Shown: piece by piece, positions 17,151-25,570 of the stretch | Layout of the letters: each line of letters begins with the position of its first letter | How positions within the stretch are numbered: position 1 is the first letter of the stretch | Source of the DNA: Microbacterium sp. LWO12-1.2 | GTDB lineage: Bacteria; Actinomycetota; Actinomycetes; Actinomycetales; Microbacteriaceae | DNA length: 64,000 nucleotides | Direction of reading: 5' to 3' | Assembly: GCF_040675875.1 (NCBI RefSeq) | Contig: NZ_JBEGII010000001.1 | Span: forward strand, 3,410,001-3,474,000 | Program-made: the position numbers and the translations under genes | Notes under the pieces: model-generated | Seen by the model: only the letters and a program-made list of their open reading frames with translations | Told to the model about the DNA's origin: nothing | Databases searched by the model: none

Positions 17151-18004
17151 CCCTCGTCTCCGCCCGTGAACTCGTCGCCGCCGCATCCGCGGCCGGCCGG
17201 GGGATCGGGGCCTTCAACGTGATCCACCTCGAGACCGCCGAGGGACTCGTGCGGGCTGCCGAGCTCGCGCAGCTGCCGGTGATCCTGCAGATCTCCCAGA
17301 ACTGCGCCGACTACCACGGCGGCCTGGAGCCGATCGCGCTCGCGACGCTCGCCGTGGCCCGCCGCGCGCAGATGCCGGTCGCAGTGCACCTCGACCACGC
17401 CGAGCGGCCGGAGCTGGTCGATGAGGCGATCGCCCTCGGGTTCGGATCTGTGATGTTCGACGGTGGCGCGTTGCCCTATGACGACAACGTCGCGCTCACC
17501 GCCGCGGTGGCGGCGCGTGCCCACGCTGCGGGCGTCTACATCGAGGGTGAACTCGGCGAGGTCGGCGGCAAGGACGGTGCGCACGCGCCAGGAGTGCGCA
17601 CGGATCCGGACGAGGCGCGGGCTTTCGTCGCCGCGACCGGTGTCGACGCGCTCGCCGTGGCCGTCGGCTCTTCGCACGCCATGATCGACCGCACCGCCTC
17701 CCTCGACCTCGACCTGATCGCCCGACTCCGCGCGGCGCTGCCGGTGCCACTCGTGCTGCACGGCTCGTCTGGTGTGGCCGACGATGTGATCGGCCAGGCC
17801 GTGCGCGCCGGCATGGCCAAGATCAACGTGTCGACGCATCTGAACGGACACTTCACGCGCGCCGTCCGTGCAGTGCTCGCCGAGGACGAGCGACTGGTCG
17901 ACTCCCGCAAGTACCTCGCCCCGGCGCGTGAGGCTCTGGCGCTGGAGGCCGCACGGCTGTTGCGGCTGTTCGCCGGCGCCGAGGGCGATACGGTGGCGGG
18001 ATGA
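17147..18004 (+). CDS. Class II fructose/tagatose-bisphosphate aldolase
   Basis: A 285-residue zinc-dependent aldolase that splits a ketose 1,6-bisphosphate into dihydroxyacetone phosphate and glyceraldehyde 3-phosphate. Visible signatures are AVHLDHAERPELVDEAI with the catalytic Asp and a zinc His, GFGSVMFDGG, EGELGEVGGKDG, and the phosphate loop LVLHGSSGV. The last replaces the usual HGGSG by HGSSG, and DGGA replaces DGSx, so the enzyme is somewhat divergent. The GTG start overlaps the kinase stop and follows GGAAGGA. Confidence 0.87.
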   Translation: MTLVSARELVAAASAAGRGIGAFNVIHLETAEGLVRAAELAQLPVILQISQNCADYHGGLEPIALATLAVARRAQMPVAVHLDHAERPELVDEAIALGFGSVMFDGGALPYDDNVALTAAVAARAHAAGVYIEGELGEVGGKDGAHAPGVRTDPDEARAFVAATGVDALAVAVGSSHAMIDRTASLDLDLIARLRAALPVPLVLHGSSGVADDVIGQAVRAGMAKINVSTHLNGHFTRAVRAVLAEDERLVDSRKYLAPAREALALEAARLLRLFAGAEGDTVAG

Positions 18005-18041
18005 CACCCCTCGCGCACACGGCACCCGCCAGGGGGCGGCG

Positions 18042-18821
18042 ATGAAGCGCGCCGCACGCCTGAACGCGATCCTCGATCTGCTGGCCGACGCCGGCGAGGT
18101 GACGGTCGAGGATCTGGTCGAGCAGTTCGGCGCCTCGGCCGCGACGACGCGTCGTGACCTCGACTCGCTCGCGGAGCAGCGGCTGCTCACCCGCACGCAC
18201 GGGGGCGCGGTCGCGCAGGCGGTCGCCTACGAGCTGCCCATCCGCTACAAGAGCCATCTGCGCACGCACGAGAAGGCGGGCATCGCCCAGGCCGCAGCCG
18301 ACCTGGTTGCCCCGGGCATGGTCGTCGGACTCTCCGGAGGCACCACGACCACCGCGATCGCCGCGGCCCTCGCCGCTCGCGACGACCTCGCCTCCGGCGC
18401 CGGGATCACGGTGGTCACGAACGCCGTGAACATCGCCGCCCAGCTGGCGACCCGCCCCGACATCAAGGTCGTCGTCACCGGCGGCGTCATCCACTCCCGC
18501 AGCTACGAGCTCGTCGGCCCCTTCGTCGAGCAGCTGCTGCGCGGCGTGCGCCTCGACATCGCCTTCATCGGTGTCAACGGTATGGATGCCGAGTCCGGCG
18601 CGACCACGCACGACGAGCGCGAGGCGGCCGTGAACCGCATGATGGCCGAGCGCGCCCGCCGCGCCGTGGTGGTCACCGACAGCAGCAAGCTCGGTGTCGT
18701 GGCTTTCGCCGCGGTCGGCGGCGTCGACCTGTTCCCGACCGTGCTGACGGATGCCGGAGCGGATCCCGATGCGGTGGCCGCGCTGCGGGACGCCGGGCAC
18801 GAGGTACTGCTCGCCGGGTGA
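18042..18821 (+). CDS. DeoR family transcriptional repressor
   Basis: A 259-residue DeoR/GlpR-type regulator. The N-terminal winged helix includes VTVEDLVEQFGASAATTRRDLDSLAEQ, followed by the family's THGGAV. The C-terminal sugar-phosphate sensor domain begins GLSGGTTTTAIAAALA and contains ITVVTNAVNIA and DIAFIGVNGMD. It is the last gene of the amino-sugar operon, 37 bp after the aldolase, with GGGGGCGG before the ATG. It is likely to repress the divergent promoters at 13.9-14.3 kb until a pathway sugar phosphate binds. Confidence 0.88.
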   Translation: MKRAARLNAILDLLADAGEVTVEDLVEQFGASAATTRRDLDSLAEQRLLTRTHGGAVAQAVAYELPIRYKSHLRTHEKAGIAQAAADLVAPGMVVGLSGGTTTTAIAAALAARDDLASGAGITVVTNAVNIAAQLATRPDIKVVVTGGVIHSRSYELVGPFVEQLLRGVRLDIAFIGVNGMDAESGATTHDEREAAVNRMMAERARRAVVVTDSSKLGVVAFAAVGGVDLFPTVLTDAGADPDAVAALRDAGHEVLLAG

Positions 18822-18879
18822 GGTGCTGAGGGCGGTCTCGAGTTCGGGGTGCCTGCCGGGTGGTCGCTCGCTCGGTATG

Positions 18880-18944
18880 AAGGAGATCTCGCGCTATGCA
18901 GGAGCGGATGCCGTGTCGGCACCTTCATTTCGCGCGATCTCCTT
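18880..18944. terminator. Inverted repeat after the DeoR gene, GAAGGAGATCTCGCG family (copy 1)
   Basis: Arms AAGGAGATCTCGCGC (18880-18894) and CGCGCGATCTCCTT (18931-18944) pair with one bulge, about 60 bp after the DeoR stop. Probably the operon terminator. The same word recurs in the hairpin at 42371-42431. Confidence 0.6.
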
Positions 18945-19001
18945 CTGGTCGTGCGCGCGTCCATCGGAATCGGTCGATGGGCGGTCCGCCTCAGAGCTGA
19001 G

Positions 19002-19032
19002 TTGCCCTGGAGTGCGCACCAGGCCGCAGAAT
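19002..19032 (+). promoter_or_regulatory. MerR-type promoter of the MerR gene
   Basis: TTGCCC (19002-19007) and CAGAAT (19027-19032) are 19 bp apart, the long spacer typical of MerR-controlled promoters. The spacer is filled by the palindrome CTGGAGTGCGCACCAG (19007-19022). The arrangement matches base for base the promoter of the downstream aldo/keto reductase. Confidence 0.7.
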
Positions 19033-19071
19033 CGGAAGCGGGAACTGATCCTGCAACAGAACGGGCTCCTC

Positions 19072-19449
19072 ATGTCAGGCACACTCACTCCGCAGGCGAC
19101 CGCCGAACGCGCAGGCGTCACGCTCGACACGCTCCGCTACTACGAGAGAGAGGGATTGATCGGGCCGATCGCACGCACGGCCGGCGGGCATCGGGCGTAC
19201 GACGACGACGATCTGTTCTGGATCGGACTGGTGACGTGCCTGCGGGACGCCGGACTGGGGATCTCCGAGTTGCGGGAGTTCACCTCCCTCCTCCGCAGTG
19301 AGGGGAGCGCCAGGGATCGCGTCGCGTTCCTCCAGGAGCATCGGCGGGAGCTGCAGGAGCGGAAGAGGCGCATCGACCTCGCGCTCGGCGTGCTGGACGA
19401 CAAGATCGCGCACTACCGGGAGCAGTCGACCAACGCGAACCCCGGATGA
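19072..19449 (+). CDS. MerR family transcriptional regulator
   Basis: A 125-residue regulator. The N-terminal MerR helix-turn-helix and wing are clear: AERAGVTLDTLRYYEREGLI followed by RTAGGHRAYDDDDLFWI. A coiled-coil dimer helix rich in Glu/Arg (FLQEHRRELQERKRRIDLAL) comes next, then a short tail with no Cys cluster. It is therefore not a metal sensor of the CueR type. It belongs to the subgroup next to oxidoreductases. Both its own promoter and that of the following gene carry the same operator, so autoregulation plus activation of the reductase is inferred. Confidence 0.9.
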   Translation: MSGTLTPQATAERAGVTLDTLRYYEREGLIGPIARTAGGHRAYDDDDLFWIGLVTCLRDAGLGISELREFTSLLRSEGSARDRVAFLQEHRRELQERKRRIDLALGVLDDKIAHYREQSTNANPG

Positions 19450-19457
19450 GCGCGGGC

Positions 19458-19488
19458 TTGACCTGGAGCGCGCTCCAGCATCCAGCAT
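19458..19488 (+). promoter_or_regulatory. MerR-type promoter of the aldo/keto reductase gene
   Basis: TTGACC (19458-19463) and CAGCAT (19483-19488) are 19 bp apart with a perfect 16-bp palindrome CTGGAGCGCGCTCCAG (19463-19478) between them. The predicted transcription start falls at or next to the ATG at 19495, so the mRNA is likely to be leaderless. Confidence 0.75.
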
Positions 19489-19494
19489 CGAAGC

Positions 19495-20439
19495 ATGAAA
19501 GCACAGATGAACGCCCCCCAGATCATTCTCGGGACCATGGACCACGGCACTCGCGTGGACGAATCCACTGCATTCCGGCTTCTCGACCGCTTCGTCGAAG
19601 CCGGAGGGCACTGGCTCGACACCGCCAACTGCTACTCGTTCTGGAGTGACCCGAGCGGTCTGGGCGGTGCCAGCGAGCGGGTGCTCGGCGCCTGGATGCG
19701 GGCGAACCCCGGTGTGCGTTCTGCCATCGGCCTCGCCACCAAGGTCCGGCAGGACCCGCTGGTCGCTCACTCCTGGCCGGAGAGCGCGGAGGGACTCTCG
19801 GCGGACGCCATCAGGGCGGGACTCGACGGCAGCCTCGAGCGTCTCGGCGTCGATCATGTCGACCTGTTGTGGGCGCACGCGGAGGACCGGTCCGTCGATC
19901 TCGCCGAGACCGTCGCCGGCTTCGGAGAGGCAGTGGCCGAGGGCCGCGCCACCCGTATCGGCGCGGCCAACCACGCGTCCTGGCGGGTGCAGCAGGCGCG
20001 GGAACTCGCTCGCCGGCAGGGAATGGCCGAGTGGTCGGCGCTGCAGCTCCGGCACTCCCTCGTGCAGCCCCGTCCGGGCGCGACGGTCCCCGAAGCGGGC
20101 CACAAGCTCCTCCAGCCGGATGACCTCGACTTCGCGCGCGCAGAGGGGCTCCCGCTGTGGTGCTACACGCCCTTGCTGATGGGCGGATACACCCGAGCGG
20201 ATCGCCCGTTCTCCGACGGCTACGCCCATCCGGGAACCGAGCGGGTGCTCCTGGTCCTCGACGAGGTCGCGCGCGAGACCGGAGCGACGCCGAACCAGGT
20301 CGTGCTCGCCTGGCTGATGAGTCAGGGGATCTCCCCGCTCGTCGGGGCGAGCAGGGTGGAGCAGATCGACGAGGCGATGGGAGCGCGAGAGGTCACACTG
20401 TCCGCGCACCAGCTGCGGCGATTCGCGGATGCCCGTTGA
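19495..20439 (+). CDS. Aldo/keto reductase
   Basis: A 314-residue NAD(P)H-dependent carbonyl reductase of the TIM-barrel AKR superfamily. The catalytic set is visible in order: Asp and Tyr in LDTANCYSFW, Lys in GLATKVR, and His in VDLLWAHAED. The C-terminal nucleotide-binding stretch QVVLAWLMSQGISPLVGASRVEQ is typical of oxidoreductases annotated as general stress or sugar reductases. It is controlled by the adjacent MerR protein, suggesting induction by a reactive small molecule or redox signal. A second in-frame ATG lies four codons in. Confidence 0.9.
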   Translation: MKAQMNAPQIILGTMDHGTRVDESTAFRLLDRFVEAGGHWLDTANCYSFWSDPSGLGGASERVLGAWMRANPGVRSAIGLATKVRQDPLVAHSWPESAEGLSADAIRAGLDGSLERLGVDHVDLLWAHAEDRSVDLAETVAGFGEAVAEGRATRIGAANHASWRVQQARELARRQGMAEWSALQLRHSLVQPRPGATVPEAGHKLLQPDDLDFARAEGLPLWCYTPLLMGGYTRADRPFSDGYAHPGTERVLLVLDEVARETGATPNQVVLAWLMSQGISPLVGASRVEQIDEAMGAREVTLSAHQLRRFADAR

Positions 20440-20492
20440 GCAAGGACCTGGTCGGGGCGGCGCGGTAGGCGAATGGTGTCCACACACAACGA

Positions 20493-20523
20493 AGGCCTCG
20501 GCGTCCCCACAACGCCGAGGCCT
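20493..20523. terminator. Hairpin terminator between convergent genes
   Basis: Perfect 12-bp arms AGGCCTCGGCGT and ACGCCGAGGCCT with a 7-base loop, 53 bp after the aldo/keto reductase stop. The remaining ~200 bp to the CHAT gene end show no further gene. Confidence 0.75.
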
Positions 20524-20720
20524 CGCGAGCGCGTCACGGCTGCATACCGCTGCACACTCTGAGTAGTTGGTGTCCGCGTCGTCTCGCACTCCCCAGTGCG
20601 CGAGACTCCGCGTTGACTGCGCCTCCCTTGCGCCTCGACCCTCCGAGGCCCTCCGCATGACACCTTCCGAAGAACAGGAGCGCTTCCCCTCTCCGGTGAT
20701 ACACCGAATGGAGAAAAAGT

Positions 20721-23144
20721 TCAGAATCCACTGCCGTGGCACTGGAACGGCGCGCGATGGCCGGTCGAGACGGATGCCGCAGCCAGCGCTGCCGCGGGGG
20801 TCGCACCGCCGGCGAGCTCGACATGCACCGCGCCGAGCAGTTCGCACGCCACGTCATCCGGCACCACCACCGGCGCCGCGATCACGCACCGCGTTCCTGC
20901 GTGCAGCCACACCCGCGTCATGCCGAGTGCCTCCTCGCCCCAGCGCACCGAGGAGCGCCCGAGCTCGCACGCCGAGAGGATCACGGTGTCTGGCACGGTC
21001 GGGATCAGATCGACGTCGTACCCGAACAGGGTGCCGTCGGCGAGCTCGAATCCCGAGAACAGCGGATTGTCGACCGCATGACGCCCGTGGGCGGCGATGT
21101 GCAGCAGGTCGGTCGTGCCGGCGAGGGTCGTGACGGCCGAGACGGTCGCCTCCGGTCCGTGCAGCTGCACTGCGGGTACGCCCCACGCCGCGGCCGCCTG
21201 CCGGATCTCCTCACCGGCGCGCGGAACACGAGGGCCCGCGGCGAACCCGATGCGGGCACCCCTCTCGCCGGGATGCCGACGATCGGCACTCCACCGAGAG
21301 ACCGAGGTCGCGAGCGTGAACGGGGTGCCGTGCATGCCGGGCAGCATCGCCCACGGCACCCCGGCGAGGATGCCGGGCGAGGTCACCACCAGTTGCCGCG
21401 CCGATCCGCGCACGGGGGAGAGCAGCTCGGCGTCGAGCAGGGCCAGGCGCGCGTCGAGCGAGCGGGCGATCACCTCGGCCATGGGTCCACCGCGTGTGAG
21501 GGCGGCGACGTCGAGATCAGCGCGCAGTCCGTCGAGCGCCGACTGCACGCGCGACAACGACAGATCGACGATGCGCGCAGCGGATGCCGTCACCACGACG
21601 CAGTGCAGCGCAACGCCCGTGAACACGTAGGCGAGCACGGCGGTGTCGGCATCGAGCAGCGCCGTGGTCTCTGCGAGGTCCACGCGTTCGCGGGTGCCCC
21701 CGGAGCCGGTCGAGGACCATTGCCGTTCCCGCACCCGATCGCGCAGCACGCGCACGCGGTCATAGGTCGTCCAGTCCTGACCGGCGAGGTCGGCGCGCAG
21801 CATCCGCAGTTCGGCGAGATCCGTCGCGAGCGCCTCGTCGTGCGGAGGGCGCAGCGGCGCGACCTGCTGGCTGAGATGCCGGGCTCGCTCGGACCAGGCG
21901 AACAGCGTCTCCGGATCGCGGGTGCGCGCGGCGGCGGTCAGCCCGGCGAAGACGAGTTCGCTCCCCTGCATCGCGACCGACGCCTGCAGGTCGAGGGCGC
22001 CGAACGACTGCTGCCATCCCGCGAGCAGGTCGAGGCCGTCGGCCGCGGCGCGCAGGGCATCGCGGGGGCGTCCGGCTGCGGCGGCCCGCGCTGCCTGCAC
22101 TTCGTGCACGCGCAGCCGCAACGGCGCGGGGGCATCGTCGGCGACCATCGGCAGACGTCCACCACCGTCGCGTCGGGCGCTGAGCCGCAGGGCCGTCGCC
22201 TCGGTGCGAAGACCGGTGCGATCGAGCGCGGTCGCCGTGCGCCTCAGCTCGTCTTCGCCGGGGCGCCGCCGTGAGCCGCCGCTCAGCCCGGCCTCGAGTC
22301 GCACGGCGTCGGCGCGCGCCTCCCAACCGGCACTGCCCAGGGCCGCGAACCGGCGGGCCGCGGTGCGTGCTGTGCGTTCGGCGGCGGTCGCGTCGTGGCG
22401 CAGCAGCGAACGAGCGAGGTGCAGCTCGGCCTCGCCTCTGGCCTGCCGCATCCGCTGCGCCCCGAACTGCACAGCCACCTGGCCGAGCAGGGTCTCGGCC
22501 TCGGTCGTGAGCCCGGCGTCGCGCAACACCTCGGCGCGGTCGAGGTCGCTGATCGCCGCGGCCAGATCGCTGGTCGCCGCGAGGGTCGGCCGCGAACGGG
22601 TCATGAGGGCGAGCGCGGTGACCAGGTCGCCCCCGAGCAGTGCCGCATAGCCGAGGTTGTGACGTGCCTCCGCGAGAGGTTCCTCGTCGCCGTTCGCCTC
22701 GTACACGGCCACCGCGCGCTGCAGGTCGGCGGTGCAGGCCTCGAGCTGGTGCTGCTGCATCCGCAGCATCGACCGGTTCATGAGGCAGTTCGCGAGCTCG
22801 GTCGTCTCGGCGCTCATCGCCTCGATGGAACGCGTGAGCATCCGCTCTGCTTCGTCGAGCCGTCCGGAGTGCATCAGCAGTGTGCCGAGCTGCCCGCTGA
22901 GCACCGCGACCGTCTCGTCGCGCAGCCCGTCACGGTCGAGGGCACCCCGGCACAGGCGCTCGGCCTCCGCCGGCTCTCCGGTCTGCGCGAGCACGTAGGC
23001 CCTGGTGCCGTCGATGCGGGCGCGCAGGTCCGGGTCGTCCGTACGAGCGGATGCCGTCGTCAGCGCACGCCGGGCCGCCGCGAACCGTCGGGAGTTGGCC
23101 GCTTCGACCCCGCGCCGGTGCAGCTCTTGTGCAGACAGGGGCAT
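20721..23144 (-). CDS. CHAT domain protein with N-terminal TPR repeats
   Basis: An 807-residue cytosolic protein. The first ~300 residues are helical repeats of TPR character (for example AQTGEPAEAERLCRGALD and HSGRLDEAERMLTRSIEAM). The C-terminal ~230 residues form a CHAT (caspase HetF-associated) domain. Both catalytic positions are present: His 686 in HIAAHGRH and Cys 726 in ILSACELGR, so it may be an active caspase-like cysteine protease. The domain ends with FQCHGSG as expected, so it is not truncated. The ATG giving MPLSAQELH was chosen; upstream codons are low-complexity repeats. It lies next to a subtilase/sigma-factor operon on the same strand. Confidence 0.88.
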   Translation of the reverse strand: MPLSAQELHRRGVEAANSRRFAAARRALTTASARTDDPDLRARIDGTRAYVLAQTGEPAEAERLCRGALDRDGLRDETVAVLSGQLGTLLMHSGRLDEAERMLTRSIEAMSAETTELANCLMNRSMLRMQQHQLEACTADLQRAVAVYEANGDEEPLAEARHNLGYAALLGGDLVTALALMTRSRPTLAATSDLAAAISDLDRAEVLRDAGLTTEAETLLGQVAVQFGAQRMRQARGEAELHLARSLLRHDATAAERTARTAARRFAALGSAGWEARADAVRLEAGLSGGSRRRPGEDELRRTATALDRTGLRTEATALRLSARRDGGGRLPMVADDAPAPLRLRVHEVQAARAAAAGRPRDALRAAADGLDLLAGWQQSFGALDLQASVAMQGSELVFAGLTAAARTRDPETLFAWSERARHLSQQVAPLRPPHDEALATDLAELRMLRADLAGQDWTTYDRVRVLRDRVRERQWSSTGSGGTRERVDLAETTALLDADTAVLAYVFTGVALHCVVVTASAARIVDLSLSRVQSALDGLRADLDVAALTRGGPMAEVIARSLDARLALLDAELLSPVRGSARQLVVTSPGILAGVPWAMLPGMHGTPFTLATSVSRWSADRRHPGERGARIGFAAGPRVPRAGEEIRQAAAAWGVPAVQLHGPEATVSAVTTLAGTTDLLHIAAHGRHAVDNPLFSGFELADGTLFGYDVDLIPTVPDTVILSACELGRSSVRWGEEALGMTRVWLHAGTRCVIAAPVVVPDDVACELLGAVHVELAGGATPAAALAAASVSTGHRAPFQCHGSGF

Positions 23145-23520
23145 CGTCCCAGAATGCCGTGCCCCGCCCCCGGGCGGAAGAGCCGGTGGTGTCGACATCC
23201 GCCCCCGCCTCCCGGCCCTGCCTCCGTGTCGGGCTACGTGGCGGCATCCGCGCCTGCCTCCCGCCCCTGTATCCCGCCCCTGTATCCCGCCCCTGTATCC
23301 CGGCTCCTGCCCACCGCCCCTTGCCCACCGCTCCTTGCCCACCGCTCCTTGCCCACGGCCCCCTGCCCACCTGCAGGAGGAATGGCGGGATGCAGGAGGA
23401 CTTGCCGTGGATTCCTCCTGCATCCCGCGGAATCTCCTGCAGGTCGCGGGAGGGTGGTGCGGGTGGCGCGCCCGGTGCAGGCCGCGCGGGTGAGCGAGTG
23501 GTGCGGCAGGGGCGCCGGGT
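23145..23520. repeat. Repeat-rich spacer between CHAT and subtilase genes
   Basis: These 376 bp hold no gene. They contain three 13-bp tandem copies of CCCGCCCCTGTAT (23260-23298), then four and a half 14-bp copies of TGCCCACCGCTCCT (23308-23370), then a long nested palindrome (23371-23442). Low complexity on one strand (C-rich) makes slippage likely. Confidence 0.85.
23371..23442. repeat. Long nested inverted repeat, TGCAGGAGGA family (copy 1)
   Basis: Arms of about 30 bp pair imperfectly: 23371-23400 begins CTGCAGGAGG and holds GATGCAGGAGGA; 23413-23442 holds TCCTCCTGCATC and ends TCTCCTGCAG. Each arm therefore carries the word TGCAGGAG twice. It lies just past the 3' end of the subtilase gene and could terminate that operon before CHAT. 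Confidence 0.8.
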
Positions 23521-25062
23521 TCAGTCCACCGGGGAGGGCAGCGTCGCCACGACGGCCTTGACGGCGGATGCCGCGTCCACGCGCCCGACCCCGATCATGC
23601 CGAGGTGCGCGGCGATGAGCCCTGCGACGTAGGGGGCGGCGAACGAGGTGCCGCTCCACACGGCGAAGCCGCCGCGGTAGTCGTCCGGGTCGATCGTCTC
23701 GCGGTGCAGTCCTTGGATGTCGGCCCTGGTCGTCGCCTGGGCTCCGCCGACGAATGCCGGTGAGGTGCTGACTACGGCCGCGCCGGGCGCGTACACCCGC
23801 ACCCAGGGGCCGACGTTCGAGAACAGGGCGACCGATCGCGCCGACGGGTTCAGTGCGCCGACCGACACGTGCGGGGCGCCGCGGTCCGGTCCGATGCCAT
23901 TGTCTGCGCCGGGCCAGGGCCACAGCGATGCCGGGAACGAGGGGCGGTCGATCGCGTCGTTACCCGCCGAGCACACCACCACGCATCCCAGTTCGCGCGC
24001 CTTGGCGAGCAGTGCGTAGAGGGTGCGGCTGAACTGACCGTCGACCGGGGTCTCGTGGTAGTAGCCGAGCGACAGGTTGAGCACGTCGATCGGATGCCCG
24101 GTCTTCGGATCCTCCCGGTACCGGCGCAGCAGCTCGATGACCTGCGCCAGGCTCTCGAGCAGGGCGCTCTCGTCCACGACCCCGAGCGCTCCTGCCACCC
24201 GGACCGACACGATGTCGGCATCCGGCGCGGTCTGTCGGATGATGCCCGCGATGAACGTGCCGTGCCCGGCGACGGCATCGATCTCGCCGTCGAGTTGCCC
24301 GTACAGGTCGGGGTAGCGCTCCGGATCGGCGTCATCCGTGAGGCCGATGGGTACGCCGTCGATCTCCAGGTGTCGGGTCACGATGTCATCCGGCAGCCAG
24401 TCGTGCACCCCGCAGCCGGTGTCGAGCACTGCGACGACCGGTCGACGACCGCGCTTCGGGGCAGGTCCGCGCAGCGGTGCGGGTCCGAGCCAGGTCACCG
24501 GCTGGCGCGCTCCTCTGCCCGGCTCGAGGTAGTCGTCGCTGCCGGCGCCTCGTCCTTCCACCGGGTTGGTGCGACTGAACGGGTTCGTGCGGCTGAACGG
24601 GTTCGTGCGGCTGAACGGATTGAGCCCGACCGGGTCGATCGACAGCACGTGCTCGAGGCCGGTGCGCGGCATCACCGAGCGCGACATGCGGCGTGCCCGC
24701 TGCAGCACCCGCCACGCATCAGGCGCGACCGGGGACTCCCCTCGGCCGGGTTCGTCTGGCGTGGTCAGGTGTGCGCGCAGGAACCCGGGAACCCCGGGGA
24801 CGAGCTCGCGCGAGACCCCGGTGCCCTGCTCGATCTCGAGCAGCCATCCGAAACTGTCCGCGGCGTCGCGCAGCGTGCGGATCTCGCGGTCGTACGCCTC
24901 GTTGTCCTCGAGATCCTGGGTGATCAGCAGCCGATCGGGCAGATACGCGGTGGGGAAGGCGCGGATGCCGTCCACGGGCTCCAGGCTCGGATCGAGCGCC
25001 GTGCCCCGCCGGATCGATCCTTCCGCGCGGTCCTGCCAGGTCCACCCTCTGGGCTGCTCCAT
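23521..25062 (-). CDS. Subtilisin-like serine protease (S8 family), no signal peptide
   Basis: A 513-residue S8 protease with an intact triad: Asp 214 (AVLDTGCG), His 267 (GHGTFIAG), Ser 473 (SGTSFAAP), and oxyanion Asn 368 (SAGND). There is no signal peptide or transmembrane segment, so it should be cytoplasmic, unusual for subtilases. The ~200-residue N-terminal region may be an inhibitory or adaptor domain; it ends in three exact NPFSRT repeats (residues 148-165), probably a linker or cleavage site. It is downstream of the 152-residue protein and sigma factor on the same strand and upstream of the CHAT gene. Confidence 0.9.
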   Translation of the reverse strand: MEQPRGWTWQDRAEGSIRRGTALDPSLEPVDGIRAFPTAYLPDRLLITQDLEDNEAYDREIRTLRDAADSFGWLLEIEQGTGVSRELVPGVPGFLRAHLTTPDEPGRGESPVAPDAWRVLQRARRMSRSVMPRTGLEHVLSIDPVGLNPFSRTNPFSRTNPFSRTNPVEGRGAGSDDYLEPGRGARQPVTWLGPAPLRGPAPKRGRRPVVAVLDTGCGVHDWLPDDIVTRHLEIDGVPIGLTDDADPERYPDLYGQLDGEIDAVAGHGTFIAGIIRQTAPDADIVSVRVAGALGVVDESALLESLAQVIELLRRYREDPKTGHPIDVLNLSLGYYHETPVDGQFSRTLYALLAKARELGCVVVCSAGNDAIDRPSFPASLWPWPGADNGIGPDRGAPHVSVGALNPSARSVALFSNVGPWVRVYAPGAAVVSTSPAFVGGAQATTRADIQGLHRETIDPDDYRGGFAVWSGTSFAAPYVAGLIAAHLGMIGVGRVDAASAVKAVVATLPSPVD

Positions 25063-25111
25063 CGGTCATCCTCTCCGTGCGGGTGGTCCCGCCCCTGCGC
25101 CCGAAGGCGGT

Positions 25112-25570
25112 CTACAACTCGAACTGCGGCGTCGACAGCGTGCGGGGTTCCCCGTCCACGCCGGTCGTCGTCAGATGCACCCGCGTGAGTCCGGGTGGTA
25201 CCTCGTCGAAGGAGAAGCGTCCGGTCTCGGCCGGTTCCGTCGTCCGCGGCTTCTCGCCCTGGACGAGCGTGATCTCGGCGGCCGCGGTGTCGACCCACCC
25301 GTCGACGCGTCGGCGCTGCGATGCCGTGTTCGTCACATGCAGCAGGATGCTGGTGACCCCGTCGCTGAACTGGAGGGTCAGTGCATCGGCGTCTCCCCGC
25401 ACCGCACCCAGCTCGTTGTCGACCAGCGTCAACAGGGCGTACTCCTGGCTCAGTCCGTCGGAGGCGACCGCGGCGATCATGCGGTCGATCAGCGTCGCAG
25501 GCACAGGGTCGACCTCGCGCCAGAGCGCGCGCAGCTGGGCGAAGAGCTCGGCATCCTCCTGATCGCTCAT
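25112..25570 (-). CDS. Hypothetical protein between sigma factor and subtilase
   Basis: A 152-residue soluble protein of no family I can name. The N-terminal ~60 residues are helical and charged (LFAQLRALWREVDPVPATLIDRMIAAV in outline), a pattern seen in small partners of ECF sigma factors. The C-terminal ~90 residues look like a beta-sandwich with GRFSFDEVPPGLTRVHLTTTG, similar to carboxypeptidase-regulatory-like domains. The ATG overlaps the sigma stop (ATGA) behind a perfect AGGAGG, so the two are coupled. A role as anti-sigma or adaptor to the protease is only a guess. Confidence 0.75.
   Translation of the reverse strand: MSDQEDAELFAQLRALWREVDPVPATLIDRMIAAVASDGLSQEYALLTLVDNELGAVRGDADALTLQFSDGVTSILLHVTNTASQRRRVDGWVDTAAAEITLVQGEKPRTTEPAETGRFSFDEVPPGLTRVHLTTTGVDGEPRTLSTPQFEL

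Noticed and set aside
14295..18004. Sulfoquinovose degradation cluster (kinase + aldolase)
   Set aside because: The usual sulfoquinovosidase and sulfosugar isomerase types are absent, while SIS deaminase, ROK kinase and PfkB kinase fit amino-sugar catabolism better; kept only as an alternative to test.
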